Of a DNA stretch of 7,656 nt, positions 1 to 5,981 are shown piece by piece. The stretch's first letter is position 1. Each line of letters begins with the position of its first letter. Source of the DNA: a bacterium (GTDB taxonomy: Bacteria; JAMCPX01); the NCBI GenBank assembly GCA_021787655.1, contig JAJYLM010000101.1, forward strand, positions 1 to 7,656, given 5' to 3'. A model generated the notes under the pieces. The model was given only the letters and a program-made list of their open reading frames with translations, did no database searches and was not told the DNA's origin. The position numbers and the translations under genes are program-made.

Positions 1-1675
1 TGGATTAATTGGCCCTGCGATTTCGATACCCGGTCTGTCAAAACTTATTTATCTGACAGACCTTCAGTCCGTTTCCAACGCTCTGTATGCAAGTGTAACG
101 GATGTCAACGGACAGCACCCGCTCGATGTCATACCTGCGGTCCAGGTTCTTGTCCCCAGACTATTACCTGTCCTGGAACCGCTGCTTGCAGGTCTTGGAG
201 GAGGAAGCAGCACGCTTGGACCGATAATCGGATTGCTGCCGACTCTGATGACTTCTATGTTTGATTCTGTCGGCGATGCGTATCTTTCGCTGCCGGTGCT
301 GCCTTCCATTGATCTCGGCGCATTCTTAAGCAACCCGCCCAGTGATTTGAAGACGCTCGCACCACTGTATTACCAAACGAGTGATCCGGTCATTGGAGCA
401 AGCTCGTATATTGCACCGGAAGCCTTTGCAGACGGCTTTGTCCATGTACCCGCAAGCCAGGACCCGAATGGAGCTGGTTACTGGACAGCATCGGCAAGCT
501 TCTCACCCGGAACTGCAGGTTCGGCAAGCGGCCCCGGGAATGTCATCAACGGAACAGTCGATGGTACGTGTGACGCTGTAACTGTAATCACGGATTCTAC
601 AACCGGTACACCGCTCACGTATACGATAACTGGACCATGCACCGGTAATCCAACGTCTGCCTCATATTCAGGTGAATGGTATGCAGACAGCGGAGACAAC
701 GTGTGGCATGCCGGCACAAAGGTCTGTAACAGCTCCCAGAGCAATACGCCCTGTTTCGTTGACCTCTACGGCGACGGAGCCTATCATCAGGCAGGAGATG
801 TCATTGAGCAGGCTGACGAAGAACAGTCATTTCCCTTTGCCGGATCAGGCTACTCCATAAACTACTTAACTGCTACTACGTTGACAACCGTAACTGCGTG
901 GAGTGATACAGGCACAGACAGGGTACCTGACAACCTGGAATTGGGGTACAACGCTGCCAGCAATACGGATCCCTATGGTGACGATATTACCTGTACAATT
1001 TTGACTCCCTTACCCCCACTATTACCGGGTTTTTCAGCAGATTTGCCATGGCCTATACCAAATTCACCAGCAGGAGTCGGTAATGCAGTGTGTGGAGAAA
1101 AGAACGGTATACCTGACGTATGGAGTAAATCGCTGACCTCGTTGCTCTATGCAGGGGTCTATATTAACACAGCTCCGCTGGGAATTTCTTTGAGCCTTGG
1201 TCTTGTACTGCCGCTCGGCCCCCTGATGGGTTCAAGTGCAGCTCCATTTTTCCCGCGGTATCATTACTGGCCATCCAGCACCTTTGTTGATCCGCCAAAA
1301 CTCATAACCCTGAACGTAACGGGAACAACCTTCGTACAACTCGCCGCAACACTTGACCCATCGATGGCTGGTACCCTTGCGGCAATACTGCCGGCAAACT
1401 CCCTTGATACCATTGGCATCGCACTACCGAATGATACCTACATGTTCTTCCCGGATCCGACGTTCGGCGGTCTGCTGACAATAGGTCAGTTCAACTGGTG
1501 CAGCAAATACCAGAACTACATAGGCATTCCGTATAATGCCTCTGCACCGTGCGACACCATCAGCTATGCAACAACAAACATGAACAACGCGCAGATGAAT
1601 CAGTACGTCAATGTGGTAAGTCTGCTGCTCAATGTCATAACAGGCAAGGTCAGTTTGAGCAGTCTGGGACTATAA
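1..1675 (+). CDS. Large secreted/cell-surface protein of unknown function, 5' truncated
   Basis: The frame is open from base 2 to the TAA at 1673-1675 (557 residues), so the true start lies left of the window; internal TTG or ATG codons are not needed as starts. I do not recognise a family. The first ~90 residues are rich in Leu, Pro and Gly with hydrophobic stretches (around VLVPRLLPVLEPLLAGLGGG). The middle is rich in Ser, Thr, Gly and Asn, has several Cys residues that could form disulfides, and carries acidic turns resembling degenerate calcium-binding thrombospondin type-3 repeats: DLYGDGAYHQAGD, then SDTGTDRVPDNLELGY followed by TDPYGDD (about 902-985), and EKNGIPDVW (about 1096-1122). 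This composition suggests export and an extracellular or surface location. No sorting signal such as PEP-CTERM or LPXTG is seen at the C-terminus, which ends in a mildly hydrophobic tail (SLLLNVITGKVSLSSLGL). The gene is closed by a strong intrinsic terminator. The coding call is sure; function is unknown. Confidence 0.85.
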   Translation, partial: GLIGPAISIPGLSKLIYLTDLQSVSNALYASVTDVNGQHPLDVIPAVQVLVPRLLPVLEPLLAGLGGGSSTLGPIIGLLPTLMTSMFDSVGDAYLSLPVLPSIDLGAFLSNPPSDLKTLAPLYYQTSDPVIGASSYIAPEAFADGFVHVPASQDPNGAGYWTASASFSPGTAGSASGPGNVINGTVDGTCDAVTVITDSTTGTPLTYTITGPCTGNPTSASYSGEWYADSGDNVWHAGTKVCNSSQSNTPCFVDLYGDGAYHQAGDVIEQADEEQSFPFAGSGYSINYLTATTLTTVTAWSDTGTDRVPDNLELGYNAASNTDPYGDDITCTILTPLPPLLPGFSADLPWPIPNSPAGVGNAVCGEKNGIPDVWSKSLTSLLYAGVYINTAPLGISLSLGLVLPLGPLMGSSAAPFFPRYHYWPSSTFVDPPKLITLNVTGTTFVQLAATLDPSMAGTLAAILPANSLDTIGIALPNDTYMFFPDPTFGGLLTIGQFNWCSKYQNYIGIPYNASAPCDTISYATTNMNNAQMNQYVNVVSLLLNVITGKVSLSSLGL

Positions 1676-1684
1676 GACACTTTT

Positions 1685-1715
1685 ACAGGGCGGGCTTTGC
1701 CCGCCCTGTTTTTTT
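1685..1715 (+). terminator. Strong rho-independent terminator
   Basis: A perfect 11-bp GC-rich stem (ACAGGGCGGGC at 1685-1695, GCCCGCCCTGT at 1699-1709) with a TTT loop is followed directly by an uninterrupted T run to 1715. It starts 9 bases after the stop codon of the surface-protein gene. There is no T run on the opposite side, so it acts on plus-strand transcripts only. The next gene starts only 6 bases beyond the T run, so the hairpin separates two gene sets and leaves no room for a conventional promoter between them. Confidence 0.93.
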
Positions 1716-1721
1716 ATCGTT

Positions 1722-1994
1722 ATGATAACCTATTCAATTCCCGAAGACATCATTGTGACAGATCTCGATAACAATGAGGCAATCCTGCTCGATATGCGCA
1801 ACAAGCGGTACTACTCTCTGAATGAGACGGGCCTTGTCATATTCAAAGGCATCGAGGCAAATCTTTCACAGGACAAGATCATTGAAACCATAATGACTGT
1901 TTATGAGGTCGACAAGGAAAAGGCGGACAGCAGTGTCAACGGCATCATTCAAAAACTTTTATCCCTGAACATTGTTGAAAAGCATGAAACATAA
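1722..1994 (+). CDS. PqqD-family small protein (lasso B1 / RiPP recognition element type)
   Basis: This 90-residue protein has the PqqD-family layout: a short N-terminal strand, a strand pair ending in the hallmark region NNEAILLDMRNKRYYSLNET (residues ~17-36), then three helices ending in LLSLNIVEK. In the family, such proteins bind the leader of a ribosomally made precursor peptide and hand it to modifying enzymes; in lasso-peptide clusters the stand-alone version is B1, the partner of the B2 protease. Length (about 90) is typical. The ATG at 1722 gives the usual N-terminus, but no Shine-Dalgarno precedes it because the terminator T-tract lies there; initiation may be weak or depend on readthrough. 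Its 3' end overlaps the lipoprotein start by 11 bases, and a B2-type gene follows downstream, supporting the B1 assignment. An alternative is a PqqD-like chaperone of a non-lasso system. Confidence 0.85.
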   Translation: MITYSIPEDIIVTDLDNNEAILLDMRNKRYYSLNETGLVIFKGIEANLSQDKIIETIMTVYEVDKEKADSSVNGIIQKLLSLNIVEKHET

Positions 1995-2961
1995 ATCCTC
2001 GCCACCTCTGATTTTAAGCCTTCTTACTCTCGTCGTCGTTGTCTCTTCGTGTTCCCGTCAATCGTATCAGACTGCGATTGCCCAACAAAAGCCGCCCCTG
2101 ATTGTCTTTGTGTCGGCGCGGGACGGCGACTACAGCATTTATTCAATGAAAGAGGACGGATCGACTGTGACCAGGCTTTCGAATCCATCGGGCGACTGCG
2201 TTTTACAGCAGTGCTTCGACACCTATCCTACTGCATGCAAAAACTCGATAGCGTTCTCGTCGAACAGGACCGGGAGGTTCCAAATTTACACCATGTCCAT
2301 AACCGGAACGAGCCTTGTTCAGCTTACCGATACACCGAACGCGGATTCGGATGCTCCTGATTACAGCCATGATTGCAGCAGTATTGTCTACACGCAGGCC
2401 ATCAGCTATCACCGGCAGCTCTACATCACCGGGACAACGGGAACAATTACCCAGGTAACGAATGACGACGGATCCGGAGCATGCTGTGGAAAATTTTCGC
2501 CTGATGATAAAAGCATTGCGTACATCCACGATCCATTTCCCGGCGCAAGCCCCCTGCCGAGCAGCGAGGCACCGATGAGCATCTATACGGTTGCACCGGA
2601 CGGGTCCAACCGGCAGTGGCTCTGTAACACATCCGACATTGTTCCTCCGCTTACATGGTCACCGGATGGTAAAACGATTGTCTTTCTGACCGCTTCTCCT
2701 GCAACAGGGCACCTCCAGGTTTTTTCCATGCCGGTCGATTGCAGTGCTCCGCCCAGGGGCCTGTCAAACCCGGACTTCGATGCCTTTGACCCTGCTTTTT
2801 CTCCTGACGGAAATTATATCGCCTACGTGTCCACACAGTATGGCAATGAGAGGATATTTCTCATGAATGCAAACGGATCCAACAGCTTTGATATAACCAA
2901 CGACGTCCATCTGAACGACCAGCCAACATGGCAAAAGGGCATACTCCTTCCTGCACCGTAA
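1984..2961 (+). CDS. TolB-like six-bladed beta-propeller (PD40) lipoprotein
   Basis: This is a 325-residue exported lipoprotein. From ATG 1984 it has a short charged start (MKHK), a hydrophobic core and a lipobox V-S-S-C with the lipidated Cys at residue 23; Ser at +2 suggests sorting to the outer membrane. The rest is made of PD40/WD40-like units as in the TolB C-terminal domain: about six blades with the signatures VFVSARDGDYSIYSM, FSSNRTGRFQIYTM, FSPDDKSIAYI, WSPDGKTIVFL and FSPDGNYIAYV, each followed by a D/N-G turn. Several Cys residues may form disulfides. Such propellers usually bind proteins or peptides; no enzymatic function is implied. An in-frame TTG at 1972 would add four residues, but ATG 1984 gives a normal signal peptide. 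It overlaps the PqqD-like gene by 11 bases and the B2-type gene by 34. Its position between B1- and B2-type genes is unusual; a role in peptide binding or envelope delivery is only conjecture. Confidence 0.88.
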   Translation: MKHKSSPPLILSLLTLVVVVSSCSRQSYQTAIAQQKPPLIVFVSARDGDYSIYSMKEDGSTVTRLSNPSGDCVLQQCFDTYPTACKNSIAFSSNRTGRFQIYTMSITGTSLVQLTDTPNADSDAPDYSHDCSSIVYTQAISYHRQLYITGTTGTITQVTNDDGSGACCGKFSPDDKSIAYIHDPFPGASPLPSSEAPMSIYTVAPDGSNRQWLCNTSDIVPPLTWSPDGKTIVFLTASPATGHLQVFSMPVDCSAPPRGLSNPDFDAFDPAFSPDGNYIAYVSTQYGNERIFLMNANGSNSFDITNDVHLNDQPTWQKGILLPAP

Positions 2962-3353
2962 TCCGCCGCGCTGTCTTGTTTTTCAGAATAGGCGTATCTA
3001 CGTTCACTCTGCCATTCCTTGAACAGCGCCATGGTTTGAAAGATCTGTTCGCAGTGCTGTCAAAACGAAAAGATCGTTATCCGTGCGACAAGGATACCAT
3101 CAGAGACTTTGTCCATGACTGGATGCGGATCAAGGGCCTGATCAAAGAGCAGCACTGCTGGAACAGGACGCTTTTGCTCTACAAATTTCTGAAGTCGGCA
3201 GGGTATCCTGTTGCATTGTATGCCGGTCTGCGAAAAGATGCCATCACCGGCACATCCATACTGGGGCACAGCTGGATAACGATTGACGGTGTGATTTTCG
3301 ATGACAGGCTGGATATCGCGTCTGAGCACTATATAACATTTCATTATCCATGA
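2928..3353 (+). CDS. Lasso-peptide B2-type transglutaminase-like cysteine protease (McjB family)
   Basis: The 141-residue protein matches the Transglut_core3 (PF13471) lasso B2 pattern: an N-terminal hydrophobic helix region (RRAVLFFRIGVSTFTLPFL), a variable linker, then the papain-like core. The catalytic triad is visible as Cys77 in QHCWNRTLLLYKFL, His114 in GHSWITIDG and Asp126 in IFDD; Cys-to-His and His-to-Asp spacings of 37 and 12 fit McjB-type enzymes. In lasso biosynthesis B2 removes the leader peptide with ATP and with help from B1. Length is that of the stand-alone (split) B2 form. ATG 2928 lies inside the end of the lipoprotein gene and has no clear Shine-Dalgarno; it is chosen because the N-terminal helix is conserved in the family. 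The stop overlaps the next start as ATGA, indicating translational coupling with the nucleotidyltransferase. All triad residues are intact, so it is probably active; the substrate is unknown. Confidence 0.86.
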   Translation: MAKGHTPSCTVIRRAVLFFRIGVSTFTLPFLEQRHGLKDLFAVLSKRKDRYPCDKDTIRDFVHDWMRIKGLIKEQHCWNRTLLLYKFLKSAGYPVALYAGLRKDAITGTSILGHSWITIDGVIFDDRLDIASEHYITFHYP

Positions 3354-4549
3354 CAGAATTATTTGATCCATCGAGAAAGCTTCTGCTGAATCTCTGCTCA
3401 CCGGTTAAAACACCGCAGCAGATCCTCTCGCTCAAACAGGAGATGAAGAAACTGGATCCGGATAAGATTGCGCGTCTTGCCGCGACAGAGTTTCTTGCAC
3501 CTCTTTTGTACTACCATCTGAAACCGCTCAATATCCCGGGCTTCGAGGACACGGTGCTGCGGCTCAGAGACAGTTACCTGAAGAATACTGCGCGCAATAT
3601 TCTGCTGCTCAAACAGATCAAGCTGCTCAAGAAACAGGCGGAACGCGAAGGCATACCGATGCTGCTGCTCAAAGGTGCGGCTTTGGCTGTCTCCGTTTAC
3701 CGCGAGACCGGTCTCAGACCGATGGCTGACATCGATATCCTCGTTCACCAGCACCATGCGGAACGGCTCGAAGCTATGATGCAGCAGAACAATATGCACC
3801 CCTTGTTCAGCGATACAAACCAGAACTGGCTGTTCGCGATAAAATCACATATCATGCCGTACCTCTCGGAGGATGCAACACTTTCTCTCGAAACCCACAT
3901 CCGTCTCTTCGACGACAGATTCATCCGGGTTGCAGACATCAACCCCTTTGAAGACGCCGTATCCGTGACGTGGGACAATACCGCATTCCTCACCCCTGCC
4001 CCGTACACTGCATTGTTTTATATCATGTACCATATGTCGATCCACCACAACTTTTCATTCAGACTCAGGGATATGATCGATCTCCGCTCTCTGGTATCTT
4101 TCTACGGGCTGCGCCCTGAGATATTTCTCGATCTGCTGACAACATGGGTCAGGCAGCCGGAAGGCCGGGAACTTCTGCTGCCCCTGATCCGCTCCGCATT
4201 CGATCTGCCGGACACAGCCGGTAGCAACGGGCTGTATCCCGCATATCTGTACTGGACCAACAGTGTCGTCATGAAATACCTTCCACCGCAACTGATGTCG
4301 CGGTTGTCGGACGCGACGCTCAGGATCGCTGTCATGGTCATGGCCGGGACCGGGCTCAACGCCGTCAAGGTTGCACTTCACAGTACACAGTACGAGGTGG
4401 CACTGTTTTACAAATCACCCGGGCGCGGCGGAATACTCAAAAAGACCGGTATCATTGTATGGCTTGCTGCTGTTGGTATTCTTACTGCGATTGTGTTACC
4501 GTTGTTTTGTTGCATGACGAAACTTCAAAAACGAACGAAGAAACCTTAA
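3350..4549 (+). CDS. Nucleotidyltransferase-fold protein (NTP_transf_5) with C-terminal membrane segment
   Basis: This 399-residue protein belongs to the uncharacterised nucleotidyltransferase family PF14907. The diagnostic core spans about residues 82-132: ARNILLLKQIKLL, then the loop MLLLKGAAL with Lys108-Gly109, then GLRPMADIDILV with the acidic pair Asp127/Asp129 expected to bind metal in this fold. N- and C-terminal helical parts surround the core. The last ~30 residues form a hydrophobic helix (IIVWLAAVGILTAIVLPLF) followed by a basic tail (KLQKRTKKP), suggesting a membrane anchor with the catalytic part in the cytoplasm. Family members occur near lasso-peptide genes with HPr-kinase-like tailoring enzymes, where they are thought to modify the peptide; the reaction here cannot be told from sequence. 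The start ATG overlaps the B2 stop by 4 bases (ATGA), so the two are translationally coupled and likely act in one pathway. Confidence 0.85.
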   Translation: MTELFDPSRKLLLNLCSPVKTPQQILSLKQEMKKLDPDKIARLAATEFLAPLLYYHLKPLNIPGFEDTVLRLRDSYLKNTARNILLLKQIKLLKKQAEREGIPMLLLKGAALAVSVYRETGLRPMADIDILVHQHHAERLEAMMQQNNMHPLFSDTNQNWLFAIKSHIMPYLSEDATLSLETHIRLFDDRFIRVADINPFEDAVSVTWDNTAFLTPAPYTALFYIMYHMSIHHNFSFRLRDMIDLRSLVSFYGLRPEIFLDLLTTWVRQPEGRELLLPLIRSAFDLPDTAGSNGLYPAYLYWTNSVVMKYLPPQLMSRLSDATLRIAVMVMAGTGLNAVKVALHSTQYEVALFYKSPGRGGILKKTGIIVWLAAVGILTAIVLPLFCCMTKLQKRTKKP

Positions 4550-4550
4550 G

Positions 4551-4557
4551 AAGGAGG
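4551..4557 (+). promoter_or_regulatory. Consensus Shine-Dalgarno of the ElyC/YdcF-like gene
   Basis: AAGGAGG lies one base after the nucleotidyltransferase stop and 4 bases before ATG 4562. It is the only full-consensus ribosome site in the window. The upstream genes of this operon have weak or no sites, so this gene may be translated more strongly and independently of coupling. Confidence 0.8.
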
Positions 4558-4561
4558 TTCT

Positions 4562-5332
4562 ATGTTTATACTGTCGAAACTGTTCACTGCGTGGCTGCTG
4601 CCGCCGGGTCTGGCAATAACGATGCTGTTCTTATGGGCTCTCATGCTGCTGAAGAAAAAAAATTATGCTATCGGCATTCTCATGGTCATTTTTGCTGCTT
4701 CTGTTTATACCGCCTGTCTCGGACCTCTCGCTGACGGGCTCATGACACCCCTCGAAAACACCTATGCACCGTTGAATATCAAGAACGTATCAGACCACGA
4801 TGTGTATGTTGTCCTCGGCGGCGGCATCCACACCAACGCCCCCGACCTTGAGGGAACCGGTTCACCGACCGGTGATGCGCTGCACAGGCTCGTCTATGCA
4901 TTCAGATTATACAGAATTGATCCTCTGCCGATCATCGTCAGCAGTGGAAAGGCCTTCCGGTGCCAGCGTCCTGAAGCACCTGTCCTGAAGCGGTTCCTGG
5001 TTCAGATGGGTGTTCCGGAAAAAGATATCTTTACGGATTCATCGAGCAGGAACACCAATGAAAATGCTGTTGATGTAAAAGCACTGTGTGCAAAAATGTC
5101 GTGCAAGAATATTATTCTGATCACCTCTGCATATCATATGAGGAGGGCCATGTTTGCATTCCGCCACGCCGGCATGACCAACGTCATCCCCGCGCCGACC
5201 GATTATAAAACGAACAGGTCGTGCTACAATTTCATGGATTACATGCCGAGCCTGGAGGGCCTGGAAAATACCTACCGTGCATTGCATGAGTATGTCGGCA
5301 TGCTCTACTACCGGCTGCTGGTAAAAGTATAA
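4562..5332 (+). CDS. ElyC/SanA/YdcF-family (DUF218) inner-membrane protein
   Basis: The 256-residue protein has two N-terminal membrane helices (about residues 8-30 and 36-54) and then a DUF218 domain. Family hallmarks are visible in order: VVLGGG (83-88), ISSG-like IVSSG (125-129), SRNTNENA (162-169) and TSAYHMRRA (188-196). Size and topology match E. coli ElyC (about 259 residues), which affects cell-envelope biogenesis and undecaprenyl-carrier or peptidoglycan homeostasis, more than the shorter soluble YdcF; the biochemical activity of the family is not settled. The DUF218 part would face the periplasm. It lies 12 bases after the nucleotidyltransferase gene with its own consensus Shine-Dalgarno, so it is probably the last gene of the same operon, although a functional link to the lasso-like genes is not established. 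It meets the minus-strand HEAT gene end-to-end 24 bases later. Confidence 0.88.
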   Translation: MFILSKLFTAWLLPPGLAITMLFLWALMLLKKKNYAIGILMVIFAASVYTACLGPLADGLMTPLENTYAPLNIKNVSDHDVYVVLGGGIHTNAPDLEGTGSPTGDALHRLVYAFRLYRIDPLPIIVSSGKAFRCQRPEAPVLKRFLVQMGVPEKDIFTDSSSRNTNENAVDVKALCAKMSCKNIILITSAYHMRRAMFAFRHAGMTNVIPAPTDYKTNRSCYNFMDYMPSLEGLENTYRALHEYVGMLYYRLLVKV

Positions 5333-5356
5333 GATAAGGGAACGGAATTCCTGCTG

Positions 5357-5920
5357 TTATTCGAGCTCGGCAAGGGCCGCTGCAGAAGCACTGCGTATTT
5401 CGGCAACAGGGTGGGTCAGAAGGATCAGGAGCGGTTTTTCCGCCCGTGCGTCCCTCAGCCTCCCGATCGCTGCGATTGCAGTGGTTACGATACCGGTGTC
5501 AGGATCCTTGAGCAGCTGCAGAAGGTTTGCCAGGTATGCAACATTGCCCATATTGCCGATGGCCTTTATTGCCTCTGTTCTGACCGTTTGATCCGGATCA
5601 CCAATGCGTTTGGCAATACTGTCGATATACTTTACGCCCTTTTTTTCACCAATGATGCGGACAGCGTTTGCGCGGACACCGGCATTGCTGTCAGCGGTAG
5701 CACGAGCCAGGTACTCCAAGGCCCTGCCGTCATCAAGCGCCGAAAGGCCGAAAACAGCACGCGATCGAACGAGGACGTCGTCGCTGGATAACGCTTCACC
5801 GAACTTTTCAATCCCAAATCGTGTGCTCAATTTGTCGAGAGCACGGGATGCTGCCTGCCGGACGTGCTCATTACCGTCTTTCAGGAGCGTCCGGACAGCT
5901 TCTATTCTTTCCTTCAACAT
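5357..5920 (-). CDS. HEAT-repeat protein (187 residues)
   Basis: From ATG 5920 the protein is almost entirely alpha-helical HEAT repeats of about 30 residues. Repeat signatures with the D-x-x-V-R-x-x-A pattern are NEHVRQAASRAL, DDVLVRSRAVFGL, NAGVRANAVRIIGE, DQTVRTEAIKAIGN, DTGIVTTAIAAIGRL and VAEIRSASAAALAEL, giving about six repeats. HEAT proteins serve as protein-binding scaffolds; some bacterial members of the PBS-lyase type attach to phycobilins, but nothing here suggests that. No signal peptide or membrane segment is present, so it should be cytoplasmic. The frame stays open upstream to 6145 but that part lies inside the peptidase gene and does not look like HEAT sequence. The Shine-Dalgarno before ATG 5920 is weak (AGAGA). 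It is 61 bases downstream of the peptidase gene and probably co-transcribed with it. Partner unknown. Confidence 0.87.
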   Translation of the reverse strand: MLKERIEAVRTLLKDGNEHVRQAASRALDKLSTRFGIEKFGEALSSDDVLVRSRAVFGLSALDDGRALEYLARATADSNAGVRANAVRIIGEKKGVKYIDSIAKRIGDPDQTVRTEAIKAIGNMGNVAYLANLLQLLKDPDTGIVTTAIAAIGRLRDARAEKPLLILLTHPVAEIRSASAAALAELE

Positions 5921-5937
5921 GGTTTGTTCTCTTTCAT
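5914..5937 (-). other. Seven-codon upstream ORF overlapping the HEAT gene start
   Basis: On the minus strand, ATG 5937 opens a short frame (MKENKPC) that ends in TGA at 5916-5914, just inside the HEAT gene, whose ATG is at 5920-5918. The mini-ORF has a better ribosome site (AGGTGA, 5948-5943, 5-base spacing) than the HEAT gene itself. This is the layout of a coupling leader ORF, where a ribosome finishing the short frame restarts at the neighbouring ATG. It could equally be chance, with the AGGTGAGAGG stretch simply serving as a distant ribosome site. Confidence 0.35.
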
Positions 5938-5981
5938 ACCTCTCACCTTTAAAATCACCGAAACTGATCTGCCCGCAACGC

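Noticed and set aside
233..1675. TTG 233 as the start of the surface-protein gene
   Set aside because: The same frame is open with protein-like sequence back to base 2, so the gene is simply cut by the window edge.
1655..1676. TTGAGC ... TATAAG as a promoter at the end of the surface gene
   Set aside because: The spacer is only 10 bases, and transcripts would run straight into the terminator.
1676..1721. A hidden lasso precursor peptide between the surface gene and B1
   Set aside because: Only 46 bases are available and they are filled by the terminator; no precursor-like short ORF fits here or in the other intergenic gaps.
1721..1726. TATGAT as a -10 promoter element for the B1 operon
   Set aside because: It overlaps the B1 start codon, has no -35 partner about 17 bases upstream (the position falls inside the terminator), and would start transcripts after the start codon.
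4055..4381. Long antisense frames within the nucleotidyltransferase gene
   Set aside because: The translations are low-complexity shadow frames with no domain character, opposite a well-supported gene.
5333..5356. Bidirectional terminator between the convergent operons
   Set aside because: The 24 bases hold only the small palindrome GGAATTCC with no GC-rich stem or T-tract; termination is either Rho-dependent or inside the genes.
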